Shown here: piece by piece, positions 42,330 to 52,785 of the stretch
How positions within the stretch are numbered: the first letter of the stretch is position 1
Layout of the letters: each line of letters opens with the position of its first letter
Assembly (NCBI GenBank): GCA_030220185.1
Contig: JASPKZ010007297.1
Coordinates: 1,644,001-1,708,000 of the forward strand
Direction of reading: 5' to 3'
Length of the DNA stretch: 64,000 nucleotides
Source: Diploptera punctata
Lineage: Eukaryota; Arthropoda; Insecta; Blattodea; Blaberidae
Notes under the pieces: model-generated
The model's input: only the letters and a program-made list of their open reading frames with translations
What the model was told of the DNA's origin: nothing
Database searches by the model: none
Translations under genes and position numbers: made by a program

Positions 42330-43345
42330 TATATTTACCTTGTTGTGGCGGAGTAGCTTGTGTGTTTAAATGACCCCGAGAGCTAATGCCCGCGGTAGCA
42401 TTGCTGCTGAAAAATTAACCCATGGCGTGCAGGTTGAAGATGAGAGGCCAAAAGAAAAAAGTGTCTTGGTCGAAGGAGTGACGATCTTTCACCGTAAAAA
42501 TACAACCGTCAAGAAACGCGAATGTGGGTTCCACTGGGGTAAAATTATTGTTGCGCGTTGTAATGGACTTAAGTAAAAAAAAACTAACTTTTCAGGACAA
42601 ACAAAATAAACCTCAAGGTGTACTATAAAAAAAATAAGTGTATTCGACTAGATATTTATGTTTTAGAATAAGTTATCTAGACGAACATTTTTTTAGGGAT
42701 CACCTTGAAGTTTATTTTGCTTATCCTGAAAAGTTTAGTTTCTTGACTTAAGCCCATTATACCGCGCACCATAGAATTTTCCGGAGGTAAAATAGTCCTC
42801 TTTTCAGTTCTCCGGGTGGGGACTACTTCAGGAAATCAATGTCAAAGGCTCTAACACATGGGCATGTCCCTAGGAACATGGAATGTTAAGACTTAAGTAA
42901 TAGCGGGGCGCTAGGGATATTAACACGGGAATTAGATAACTCACCCATGGATATAGTAGCTTTAACGGAAGTTAGACTTCTAGGAGATGAACATGCGGTG
43001 AATGGAGAAAACTGCATACGTCAGCTGCATGGGCTTCATAGGAGGCCAGATATAATAAGAACCGTAAGTCTCAAACTGCGATTAGCAGGACATGTGGCAC
43101 GAATGGGGAATAAAAGAGCTGCATGGAAACTTCGTGAAGAAAAACCAGAGGGAAAACGCCTAGTTGGTAGGCTATGAATGAGATGGGAGAATAACATTAA
43201 CCGTGATTTCTTGGGAAGTAGATTATACAAAGGATGACTGGATAACATTAGCTCAGGTTAGGGGTGTATTGAGAGATTATGTCCGCACGGCCATGACCCT
43301 AAGGGTTCGATAGTGCCAGTCAGTTGGTTGGTTAGTTAGTTAGTT
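42330..43345 (+). mobile_element. internally deleted RTE-A derivative with a nested MITE
   Basis: 5' leader from 42340 (TTTACCTTGTTGTGGCGGAG), split at 42547-42774, resumes TTTTCCGGAGGTAAAATAGT and reaches the endonuclease start (MDIVALTEVR at 42947). It jumps at about 42980 to the LHGLHRRPDIIRTV segment and runs to CGATAGTGCCAGTCAGTTGG with a (TTAG)n tail. Third distinct junction in this family. Confidence 0.75.
42547..42774. mobile_element. MITE, 228 bp with about 75-bp inverted ends
   Basis: Left TTGCGCGTTGTAATGGACTT, right (reverse complement) GTGCGCGGTATAATGGGCTT; both continue to an ACTTTTCAGGA and CAAAATAAAC block and CAAGGTG. AATT duplication at 42543-42546 and 42775-42778; the RTE-A leader is restored by removing it. 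Superfamily unclear. Confidence 0.75.
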
Positions 43346-43593
43346 AGTTATACTGTTTGTAAAGATATTAAATAAAAAATATATATTATTTTTAAAAATT
43401 AAAAACAAATATTTAATTAACCAAATTTATTAGCTGCATTGTTACTGGAAAAGAGCAGATGAATTTGGGCTGTAGAGAAAAAAAAATGGTTAATCTATTT
43501 GTGAGTTAAGGCTGATTAATCTCTTTTCAAAAATGAGATAGTTAAAACGTAGGTATGCACTATTAAAATAATAGTGGAAATATAGAGACAGCA

Positions 43594-44023
43594 GCGTTCC
43601 AAGCGTTGGTAGAAATAATCTTGACCGAGCATCGAACCAAATCCTGGCCGAACCTCTATGCTTATCGTATCGTCCTTGTTATGGTAGAGTTCTTGCATAT
43701 AGATGGCAGAGCTATCGGTAACATTCGTCAAAAAAATACTATGCAAATTATAATAATTAAAATATACATATATTACTTTTTATGTTACAGTTCTCATCAT
43801 TAATGTGTTGTCTTAGTAGAGTGAGCAGAACGTTTGAGTTTGGTATCACATAATTTTACACATGAACATTTACAAGTAATATCCCAGACGTTGTATATAG
43901 TTCATATATTGAACACCATACTTAAGTTTTTCTTTTAGTTTCCCGCTCGTCGTACATACGTAAACAACAATTTTTGAATTCGATTTGGAGTCCCTATACT
44001 CCCAAATCGACGAACATTGAACA
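43594..44023 (+). repeat. X repeat, copy 2
   Basis: Matches 36580-37075 throughout (CCAAGCGTTGGTAGAAATAA, CTATGCAAATTATAATAATT, TTTGAGTTTGGTATCACATA). Interrupted at 44024 by a hAT MITE. Confidence 0.55.
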
Positions 44024-44583
44024 TTAGGATGCAATATCGCTCATAGAAAACATCGATGTCAAAAACATGGATGTTTATGAACGATATATCGATGTTTTGG
44101 GGGAAAAAAATATTAAAAATACAAAAGAATGTTGAAAATGTTTATTAATTATTTATTTTGCAAAACAGAATTTAAAAACAACAATTTTGACAATCTTGTG
44201 CATAGTAAGCGGTTTCTTTTAGTTTTTTTTTATAGTTTTCCAATTTATTCATCTCGGCTTTTTTATCCACTCACAATCAAATTTATAAACTTCGTTTAGT
44301 GATGTCTTAGTTTAATAGACATCTTTCAAACAACAACAAAATGGCCGTTGACGTTGATGAGTGTTGAGCGATTGAGAATGAGAGCGAGATGCTAAATATA
44401 AGAATGTATGCGTGTGGCTGAGGAATCGAATGAGCAGCGAAAATAATACAATAAATGACACCAGGCGTGACAAAATATCGTTCATAAAGAGCGATGTAAC
44501 GTCGATGTTGGGGGTTTTCACATCGATGTTTATGAACTATACATCGATGTTTTAAAAACATCGATGTATCGTTTGCATCCCTA
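44024..44583. mobile_element. hAT-type MITE, 560 bp
   Basis: Ends TTAGGATGCAA and (reverse complement) TAGGGATGCAA. Exact 8-bp duplication ATTGAACA at 44016-44023 and 44584-44591. Both ends carry clusters of the palindromic motif ACATCGATGT (44060-44100, 44490-44570), likely protein-binding repeats. Frames in the middle (44307-44651) are not recognised. Confidence 0.85.
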
Positions 44584-44591
44584 ATTGAACA

Positions 44592-44910
44592 ATTATAGCA
44601 TGTAATGGGGCATCCAATATTTATTTTTCCTTTGGATTGGTAGTGAACCAAAATTCCTGGGAGTCTACGGGGTCTTTCTGTATGATGGAGAAGTTACATC
44701 CTGAATTTTATCTACAACACTGTATATGTTTATTTTTGTTATTTCTTCATTATATATTTTTTTCTACTCGCAACAATGCATAGCCTGCTACTGAAAGTAA
44801 GAATTTCATTTCAGCTACTTCTATTTTCCTTTTATCTGATCTATTAAGTGTTTAATTCTTACAAGCATGTGTGCTGCCATAGTTTTAGAGAATTTTAATT
44901 GTGTTTTTTT
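44592..44910 (-). pseudogene. LINE C-terminal fragment (AGYTLL type)
   Basis: Same text as 37743-38080: IEVAEMKFLLSVAGYALLRV on the minus strand and the TTCCTGGGAGTC end. Broken. Confidence 0.6.
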
Positions 44911-44934
44911 TATTTAACATTATTCTTCTTCTTC

Positions 44935-45236
44935 TTCTTCCAATGGCGCTACAGCCCATGGCGGACCAAAGCCATCCTGATGCGAGACTTCCAATCTTCT
45001 CTATCCAATACTTGCTCTTGCCAGTTCTTACAGTTCAGGATTTGATGAAAATCTTCCTTCATTGAGTCCAACCACCTTTCCTTAGGTTTTCTTACTGGCC
45101 GCTTCCCAAACAGCTCTCCTGTCATCAGCATCACTTTCTTAGGTATGAATCTTTGTCCATTCTTTGAACGTGTCCAACCCACTGCACTTTATTTATTTAT
45201 TTATTTATTTATTTATTTTGCTTTCACAAGAGTTGG
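44935..45236 (-). pseudogene. LINE 3' end, left part
   Basis: Minus strand MGWTRSKNGQRFIPKKVMLM, RPVRKPKERWLDSMKEDFHQ, REDWKSRIRMALVRHGL: a clean C-terminus with a GAA tail at 44930-44940. An (ATTT)n run (45188-45218) and then a Tc1-like element follow. The upstream part probably continues at 46719. Confidence 0.65.
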
Positions 45237-45238
45237 TA

Positions 45239-46716
45239 CACTGCTCAAAACAATTGGAGTAACACTATGAAATATGCAAATATGTTTTCATTGGATAAAG
45301 GTACAAGCATGAAATTAAGAAAGTACATTATTTGTGGTTATTTATTTATTGCTCATGTCAGTAAAAACAAATGAATAACGCTGACAATTAACTTTTCAAA
45401 TAATTCCGCTATGTAAGCAATTGAATCTTGTGCTTATTTTTCAAAGTTAAACACTCGTTATATAGAGTTAGTATCGTGTATGGCCTCCACGACATTCGAT
45501 GACACTTTGGCACCTTCGTGGCATGCTCCCAATAAGATTCTGGATTTCCTCTTGCGGGATATTCTCCCATTCCTCCTTCAGAGCATCTCCAAGTTGCTGC
45601 AGAGTTTGTGGAAATTGATGTCGGTTCCTGACCTTCCTGTCTAGAAGATCCCACAAGTGTTCAATTTCATTCCTCCTCAGGAAATCCCTGGTGACAGCCG
45701 CAGAATGTGCCCTGGCATTATCCTGCATAAACAGAAATCCAGGGCCTACTCCAATGGCAGCAGGTACTACATGCTCTTCCAGAACGTGCTCGATATACCG
45801 GAAAGCATTCAGTCGCTGGGGAACAAGTACAAGGTCCGTACGATTGTTGTACATAACTCCGGCCCACACCATTATGGAACCTCCTCCGAATCTATCAATT
45901 TCCTGTACAACCTCTGCAGAAAATCTTTCTCCTGGCCGTCCCCACACCCTCAATCGACCATCACGACGTGTAAGACGATACCTGGATTCGTCCGAGAAGA
46001 GCACAGACTCCCACTGGTTTAGGTTCCAATCACTATGGTTTTCAGCATACGTACGTCTTGCTGCCTTATGCCCATTTGTTAAGCGTGGTTTTTTAACGAG
46101 CCTTTTTGGACGAATATTCTCTTTCCTTAATCTGTTCCTTGTGGTTTGGTCTGAAACCTGGATTCCGGAAGCCATATGAAGGTCATTCTGCAGGTCTTTT
46201 GCAGTTTTTGTACGCTGTCGAAGAGCAGAAAGAACAACGTATCTGTCATCCTGGGGGCTTGTTTTAAATTTACGGCCCTGGCCACGTCTTCTACAATACT
46301 GATCTGTCTCTCTGTGCCTGTTGCGTAACCTGGACACCACGGAAGGAGAAACCCCAAGCTCTCTAGCCACTTGTCGCAGAGATTGATCTTGTCGTAAAAG
46401 ATGTAGAGCATGATACACTTCAAACTCATTTAAATGCCTCATTTTGTCACAGACTTCAATAAACAAGGCAATAATCAACATTCGTCACTATAGCAACATC
46501 AGGAAGCTTACCAATTAGAAGTGGCCAGTGCCTTCCAAAATAAAAAAGTCTCTATATTTGTTATTTGAGGTAATTTCTCTGTATTTAGGTCATGGATCTT
46601 TAAAATTTGTATCCAATGATAAAATTAATAATTGTCCAACTTTCAGCATCACAGCTTTAAAAAACAATTACTTATTCAATGTAATACAAGTGTTCCTCTA
46701 ATTGTTTTGAGCAGTG
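45239..46716 (-). mobile_element. Tc1-like DNA transposon, 1478 bp, both ends present
   Basis: Ends CACTGCTCAAAACAATTGGA and (reverse complement) CACTGCTCAAAACAATTAGA, about 28 bp similar, flanked by TA (45237-45238, 46717-46718). Contains one transposase gene on the minus strand. It sits inside LINE debris. Confidence 0.92.
45468..46442 (-). CDS. Tc1-like transposase, in-frame deletion in the catalytic core
   Basis: Would bind the terminal repeats and cut and rejoin DNA at TA. I prefer the ATG at 46442 (MRHLNEFEVYHALHLL); an in-frame ATG at 46481 adds 13 residues. Numbering from the upstream ATG: paired-like helix-turn-helix about 20-110 (LRQVARELGVSPSVVSRL), catalytic Asp164 (VLFSDESRY), Asp254 (FMQDNARAH), Glu274 (IEHLWDLL). 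Normal Tc1 proteins have 34 residues between the second Asp and the Glu; here there are 19, so 15 residues including the usual SPDLNP are missing. The frame is otherwise unbroken. Probably catalytically dead. Confidence 0.9.
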   Translation of the reverse strand: MRHLNEFEVYHALHLLRQDQSLRQVARELGVSPSVVSRLRNRHRETDQYCRRRGQGRKFKTSPQDDRYVVLSALRQRTKTAKDLQNDLHMASGIQVSDQTTRNRLRKENIRPKRLVKKPRLTNGHKAARRTYAENHSDWNLNQWESVLFSDESRYRLTRRDGRLRVWGRPGERFSAEVVQEIDRFGGGSIMVWAGVMYNNRTDLVLVPQRLNAFRYIEHVLEEHVVPAAIGVGPGFLFMQDNARAHSAAVTRDFLRRNEIEHLWDLLDRKVRNRHQFPQTLQQLGDALKEEWENIPQEEIQNLIGSMPRRCQSVIECRGGHTRY

Positions 46717-46718
46717 TA

Positions 46719-47160
46719 CATCAGATTCCTTAAAAAGATAATAGATTTCCTTATTATACATCTTTCTCCATCTTCCATTCTCTTTTACGGGTCCATATAT
46801 CCTTCTCAAAATATTTATTTCAAAAGTGTTAATTAAATTCTCAGAGCTCTTTTTTTCATAGTCCAGGTTTCACTTCCATATACCAATATTGGACGTATGC
46901 AGGTTTTATATAGTCTCATTTTAAATTTCCTAAAGATAATTTTGGATTTTAGGATTTGTAAGTAGTTCATAATATGCCTTATTTGCTCTATATGTTATAT
47001 TTAGTACTTTTCGTAATTCATCATTGTTATTAATAATCATTTTGCCTAAATATGAGAAACTCTTTACTACTTCAAAAATGTTTGTGTCTATTATTAACTG
47101 TTGATCTATCATAAGCATAACGCTTCTCTGGGAGAAATTTCGAGGTATGTTTTCGGCATG
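46719..47160 (-). pseudogene. LINE fragment, probable continuation of 44935-45236
   Basis: Minus strand: QLIIDTNIFEVVKSFSYLGK, ITYRANKAYYELLTNPKIQN, then a YMEVKPGL-like and ENLINTFEINILRRIYGP-like segment. Order and strand fit one LINE split by the Tc1 element, though the junction also has (ATTT)n. Confidence 0.55.
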
Positions 47161-47162
47161 CA

Positions 47163-47330
47163 ATGGTCGACAGTTCCCTTGCTAGTTGCCTACTAGATGT
47201 CTCATTGAGGCGATGTGCTAACCACATGTCACTCGTTGACATCTGTAACTAAATACCCTGGTTAAGAAACTCCCGCAAGGGAGTACCTATGTTCCCATGC
47301 GGGATGTATGGGATATATAAATACATGGGG
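47163..47330 (+). mobile_element. SINE R tail fragment
   Basis: CTAGATGTCTCATTGAGGCG, AACCACATGTCACTCG, GACATCTGTAACTAAATA, then CTCCCGCAAGGGAGTACC. Also at 60640-60765 without a head. Confidence 0.45.
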
Positions 47331-47374
47331 ACTCTTACTAGAATCTGATGGTTATTAAATATAGTACAGTTATG

Positions 47375-48125
47375 CTCTATTGAGTAACACTGAAAAATTG
47401 GGACTGGAAGTAAACATCAATAATACTAAATATATGGTACAAAAATGCATTATATACTGGAAATGGACAATGACAAATGAGGGAAATTTTGAAGAAGTGG
47501 CTGAATTCAAGAACCTAGGAACAATAATTGCTAATTGGAATGAGATGCACAAAGAAATTCAACATAGGCTCAAGTCTGGAAATGCTTGCTATTAGGCCTA
47601 TGCATTACAGAGACTATTGTCCAAACTCCTTTCAAAAAACGTTAAACTGGAAATATATAAAACTTATTCTCCCAGTTGTGTTATATGGATACGAAACATG
47701 GACTCTTACTTTAAGGGAGAAAAGAAGATTATGAGTATTTGCGAATAAAGTTCATACGAAAAATTTTGGAGCAAAGAGAGATGAACAGACAGGTGAATGG
47801 AGAAGACTACATAACATTGAGCTACATGATCTTTATAGGAAGCCAGGTATAATAAGAACAGTTAAATCTCATAGACTGCGATGGACAGGACATGTGACAC
47901 GAATAAGGAATGAAAGAGGTGAATAGAAGCTTCTTGTAGGAAAACCAGAGGGTAAACGTATAGTTGGTAGACCAAAGAATGAGGTGGGAGAATAACATTA
48001 ACGACGATTTGAGAGAAGTAGATTATACGGGCGATGATTGGAAAACATGCTCAGGAGAGGGATGTCTGGAGAGTATATGTCCGCGCGGCCATGAACCTAC
48101 GGGTTCGAAAGAGCCAGTGAATTTA
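47375..48125 (+). pseudogene. RTE-A 3' region
   Basis: From KLGLEVNINNTKYMV (residue about 708) to the end (GAACCTACGGGTTCGAAAG). Open in pieces of 60-70 codons with frameshifts at about 47450, 47600 and 47735. 5'-truncated. Confidence 0.75.
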
Positions 48126-48149
48126 TGTAGCCCGAAGGGTGAGAGTTAA

Positions 48150-48335
48150 ATGCTTTATGTTTGGAAACTCTTGGGGGAAAAGACAATAAGGAAGAGGTTA
48201 ATTTGGGTAGGAGGATAATATTCGAGTTGATGTTAAGAAAACTGGATACAGTTGGCTAAAAAAAGAAAGAACTTTAGTGAAAGTGGCGTTCAACCTACGG
48301 GTTCCATGAATCATAGTCGTAGTTGGTTAGTTATA
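48150..48335 (+). pseudogene. second RTE-like 3' end in tandem
   Basis: A diverged copy of the last coding segment (GTTAATTTGGGTAGGAGG, GATACAGTTGGCTAAA) ending CAACCTACGGGTTCCATGAA. Directly downstream of another RTE-A 3' end. Confidence 0.4.
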
Positions 48336-48341
48336 CATTAA

Positions 48342-48777
48342 TTGGACGATTTTATGCATCAACCGGCTAAGCGCAATTTTCTAAAAAATCTATTTTCATG
48401 CCATCTGTTGCACTGACTCTTGAAGTAAATGTACGCACATTTTTAACGCCAAATCTTTAAACATAACCTTATTACTAAAGAAAATGTAAACGCCTTCAGT
48501 CACAGGCCTATCACAGATTCTATGTTTTGCAACAAATGGGTATGAAACCTGATCTTCATAAATGCTAATCTAAATTTTGCATTACGCAGTTAAGCGTCAA
48601 ATGTTCTCGCTCTTAGATTGTTGATGCATAACTATCAAACAAGGAAAATAACTTGAAATATCCAGTATTGTTAGTTTGGCGCTACAATAAATAGTGAAGA
48701 TTGACTTAAACTTTAAACACATTCTCCTCGAAACTTACATAATGGCGCATATCCGGTTGATGCATAACGCCGTCCAA
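48342..48777. mobile_element. MITE with TTAA flanks, 436 bp
   Basis: Ends TTGGACGATTTTATGCATCA and (reverse complement) TTGGACGGCGTTATGCATCA, followed in both by ACCGG. TTAA at 48338-48341 and 48778-48781. The TIR is about 40 bp. Unrelated to 41043-41733. No ORF. Confidence 0.75.
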
Positions 48778-48789
48778 TTAATTTCCGCC

Positions 48790-49180
48790 GTGCTCTCTCA
48801 GGTGTTAACATGTTTGCTTCCTGACTAGCGGACCCTGGTTCGATACTCTACGGGGTTGAAAATTTTAATTGTAAAATCAATTGATTGTGAAATTTTAGCC
48901 TCTTGACCAGGAGAGGTGGTGTGCATAATTTTTAATCACCAGATTACTGCATTAAATTGCAAACCAATCCACAGTACATACGTTGAGAAGGTATGTGGTG
49001 CTGTTGATAGCTATTCGTCCGTCGGATGGAGATGTTAAGCCTGTCGCACCACCCCTTGGTCCTTTTCGACGGGAGTAGGCTACCTGCCAGCACCGAGTTT
49101 TAACCTCTCCCTTCTCTTCATCATTATGCATCATACAACACACTTTACATGAACATATGCTCATCCTATACACCTCTCTA
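48790..49180 (+). mobile_element. tRNA-headed SINE, L-like
   Basis: Head GTGCTCTCTCAGGTGTTAAC with B box TGGTTCGATACTCTACG; later CTGTTGATAGCTATTCGTCC and TTAAGCCTGTCGCACCACC, partly like the end of 13852-14178. Ends near a (TA)n tract at 49185-49209. Confidence 0.45.
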
Positions 49181-49208
49181 TGCAATATATATATATATAT
49201 ATATATAT

Positions 49209-50195
49209 ACTAGCTAATACCCGGCTACGCCTAAATAAATGAAATATTAAAGGTTAATTAAATTTTATGGTATACGCTGAAACGAACCAAACATGGCGGT
49301 TGCTAGACAGTTTTTAAATTCGGATTTCAGGTATACCTCCACTTCTAATTATCGGGTTCCGCTCATTTTTGGATAATACCTATCTCGGTTTATTATAATA
49401 GGATATACTAAGTTTCGTTGTGAAACATTGGAAATTGTGACCGTTAGACCGATTTTTAAATTTTCACTTCAGGTGAACCTAATGGTTTTGGAAGGTACAA
49501 TTGTGAATCTGAACGATCCAGGGACACACCCAAAGATACACAAAAAATAATCATTAAAATCGGTCCAGTCGTTTAGGAGTAGTTCGGTGACATACACATG
49601 TACAGAATAATTATATACAGGGCTATTTAGAAAGAAGGCACAGGCTTCAAACATTTATTTCTTCCAGGCTACATAAATAGAAACATAATTCCAACGTTCC
49701 TGGAAACAGAAAAGTTTGAAGTTGCGATCACGGCTGCATTGGTCTTAAAGTTATACATACATGCATGTGGACGGATGAATAGATAGATAAGATAGACTTA
49801 GTAAAGCAAAGTATTCAATTTAGAAGGTCTTAGACCTCCCAGGTTACCAGATCTAATTCCGTGTGGTTTTTATCTGTGGGGTTACGTAAAAGACCGTGTT
49901 TTTATCTCTTCCTATGCCCGACCCTCCTGAAAATCTGCGACATCAAATTGTTGAAGCTGTGAATTCGATAACTAGAACCAGCTGATTCGTGCGTGGCAAG
50001 AAATGAGCTGCCGTTTTGATATTTGTCGCGTAACACATGGTGCTCGTATTGAATGCATAATATAGTGAAATTTGAACTTTTCTCTTTCCAGGAACGTTGG
50101 AATTGTGTTTGTGTTTTTTGTAGTTTGGAAGAAATACATGTTTGAAGTCTGTTCCTTCTTTCTGAATAGCCCTGTATATAAAGATGTAAAGTGTT
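49209..50195 (+). repeat. M repeat, split at its 3' end by a mariner element
   Basis: ACTAGCTAATACCCGG ... ACCAAACATGGCGGTTGC ... AATCGGTCCAGTCGTTTAGG ... CAGAATAATTATA. Compare 58147-58858, where AATTATATATACATATAAAG is unbroken; here the same tail is separated by 557 bp. Confidence 0.65.
49618..50174 (+). mobile_element. mariner/IS630-type remnant with both ends, 557 bp
   Basis: Ends CAGGGCTATTTAGAAAGAAG and (reverse complement) CAGGGCTATTCAGAAAGAAG, flanked by TA. Inside (49840-50060) are transposase remains: RLPDLIPCGFYLWGYVKDRV, RAWQEMSCRFDICRVTHGAR. The usual sequence is PDLxPxDFFLWG; the catalytic Asp is Gly here. Internally deleted and dead. Confidence 0.75.
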
Positions 50196-50870
50196 CTGCC
50201 GTAGTGGTGCGTAAATTGAAAATATGCCACATTAACGCCATCTATCCACCAAGAGTGGAACCCGAAGCGCGTAAAGTGCTGTATGTGGGACATAAGGAGT
50301 TTAAACAAGAGATGTTATTTTCCTATATATTTTGTTATGTATACCAATTACGAATATAACACATTTAATCAATTCACTTCAGAGTTACATGCTCAATGCA
50401 TTTTCCCAGAAACCGGATTTAAGTTACCGTAAATTATATTGCCTATTTTCAGACATTCGAAACAAACAAAAGATAACGGTACTTGAGATCACAATAAGGG
50501 TGAAGGCCAAAACACATTCCTCTACTATTCTTAAATATTAACAAAAGATTACCCTGCCAAGGAATGTACAAAATATTGCAAAATATATAACAGCAGAGAT
50601 AAGCGAGTGCACCTCGTCTTCTGAGTTGAAGGCCATTTAACTGCCGGCGAGTCTACCTCGTCTTTTGAGGCGAATGGGTTAAGAGACCAATCATCAATTT
50701 AGTAACTTGTGTGCTATATTCATAAGGTAACATTTTTTCCTATTTTTGTATCAATGCTAAAATTAAACACAAGACAGAAACCTAACTAGAGAGTGCGAAA
50801 TTCAGAGCTAGTTCATAAATCACACTTTTCTGTTTATATTCTCAATACGTTTTAATTCGCCCTAGTTTAC
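50196..50870. other. no gene; short local duplication at 50600-50690
   Basis: GCGAGTGCACCTCGTCTTCT then, about 42 bp on, GCGAGTCTACCTCGTCTTTT. The remainder shows nothing recognisable. Confidence 0.45.
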
Positions 50871-50874
50871 ACAC

Positions 50875-51112
50875 ACATATCTATCGAACACTGAGGTTCG
50901 TAGTACCGCGAACATGAGCTCTCCATACATCCCTATCCTGATATAATATATTCCAATCACCCGTGTATAATCTACTTTCCTCAAATCACAATTAATACGT
51001 ATTATTCTCTCACCTATTTCTAGACCTGCCCACTGGGCGTTTTCCCTCTGATTATCCTACAAGAAGTTTCCATACCCTTCTGTCATCTCCCATTCGTGCC
51101 ACATGTTCTGAA
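50875..51112 (-). pseudogene. RTE-A 3' end
   Basis: CTATCGAACACTGAGGTTCG to CATTCGTGCCACATGTTCTG; the last about 75 codons of the ORF, with indels. Confidence 0.7.
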
Positions 51113-51235
51113 ATGAACTTGAATTTTATTTATTAGTATATGCCGAGTTTTATTCCGAAAAAATGAAGCCGCTAGAACGTTAAATTGTATAAATTGTTGT
51201 TGCTAATTTTAGGCGTTTACTAAGTAAAATATATT

Positions 51236-51565
51236 CCATCCATACTAAATTCTGCCCGAGGGCAGGTCTTTCACTGCAATTATAGCATTTTCACGCTATG
51301 TTTTGCAACTTTACTAGGGAATTATATATATGGTAGCTTCCCGTTGCTTTCCACACCGGTGAAGGATGATAATGATAGTGATAATGATGATGATGGTCGG
51401 ATGATTTTCGGGGACCGTTGGGCCCTAAGCTTCCTGACATTTGTCTTACAGGTGAGGAAAAACCCCGAAAAAACCCTCACCCAGGAGCCTGTCCCTACCG
51501 GGAATCGAACCCAGGCCCGCTGCGTGACAAGGCAGCACGTTACCTCGAGACTACAGCGGTGGATT
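51236..51565 (-). mobile_element. SINE P/A with target duplication
   Basis: Full copy, tail (GGAT) at left, head CCACCGCTGTAGTCTCGAGG at right. Exact 10-bp duplication AAAATATATT at 51226-51235 and 51566-51575. Confidence 0.9.
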
Positions 51566-51829
51566 AAAATATATTAATATTTATAATTTATTTCAAATCC
51601 CTTTTCGTAAGAACAATCTCAACAGCTATTTTCCTTCTGAATTCGCAAACATTAAATAGAGCTAAAATGTTACAATATTGTACGTACACACGTACGTCTG
51701 ATACTTCAGTCGTCCTCAACTAGGCCTAAATTAGATTTCTGTTTTAAAAACTTTGTCAAGTGGTTAAAAAAATAGTTTTTTAAGCATAAAATATTTTTAG
51801 TTGAAATCGATTGGTATATCAGGTAACTA

Positions 51830-52785
51830 ACTAACTCACTAGCACTATTGAACCAGTATGTTCATGGCCGCGCGGACATATGTTCTCCAAACATCCCTAT
51901 CCTGAACTAATGTTTTCCAATCATCCCTGTATAATCGACTTCCCTCGAATCATGATTAATGTTATTCTCCTGTCTCATTTTGCTCTAGTTTTCCTACAAG
52001 AAGCTTCCAGGCCCCTCTTTCATTCCCCATTCGTGCCACATGCCCTGCTCATCGCAGTCTACAAGACTTAATAGTTCTTATTATATCTGGTTTCCTATAG
52101 AGACCATGTAGCTCACTGTTATATAGTCTTCTCCATTCACCTGTCTGTTCATCTCTATTTGGTCCGAAAATGTCCTTAAGAACTTTATTTTCAAATACAC
52201 GTAATGTTTTCTCCTCCCTTAAATTAAGAGTCCATGTTTTGCGTTCATATAATATCCATCCATAGTAATTCTGCCCGAAGGCAGGTCCTTCACTGCAATC
52301 ATAGCATTTTCATGCTATGCTTTCTGCTTTACTAGGGAATTGTAGGTGTGGTAGCTTCCTGTTTTTTTCACACCGGTGAAGGTTGATGGTGATGATGATG
52401 ATGGCCATATGATTTCGGGGACCGTTTGGGCCTTAAAGTTTTCTGACATTTGTCTTACAGGTGAGGAAAAAAACCGATAAAAACCTCACCCAGAAAAACT
52501 GCCCCGACCGGGGATCGAACCCGGGCCTGCTGCGTGACAAGGCAGCACGCTACCTCGAGACCACAGCGTGGGACTCATATAATATAACTGGGAGAATAAC
52601 AGTTCTTTATATTTTCAGTTTAATGTTTTTTTGAGGGAATTTGGGACGACAAGAGTCCTTGTAATGTATAATAACATACATTTTCATAATTGAGCCTATG
52701 TTTAAATTCTAGGTGCATCTCATTCCTATTAGTACTTATTGTTCCCAGGTATTTGAATTCAGTCACAGAGCTGAAGTATAAAATT
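51830..52785 (-). pseudogene. RTE-A 3' region, split by a SINE
   Basis: Left part 51830-52255 and right part 52575-52785 together cover RTE-A from about residue 745 (TEFKYLGTISTN-like) to the end (TATTGAACCAGTATGTTCAT). Several frame breaks. Confidence 0.78.
52256..52574 (-). mobile_element. SINE P/A inside RTE-A, with target duplication
   Basis: Full copy with head CGCTGTGGTCTCGAGGTAG and B box GGTTCGATCCCCGGTCGG. Exact 11-bp duplication TCATATAATAT at 52245-52255 and 52575-52585; the RTE-A text joins across it. Confidence 0.92.

Noticed and set aside
45657..46179. Plus-strand frames of 121 and 162 codons opposite the Tc1 gene
   Set aside because: Shadows of the transposase gene on the other strand, with no motifs.
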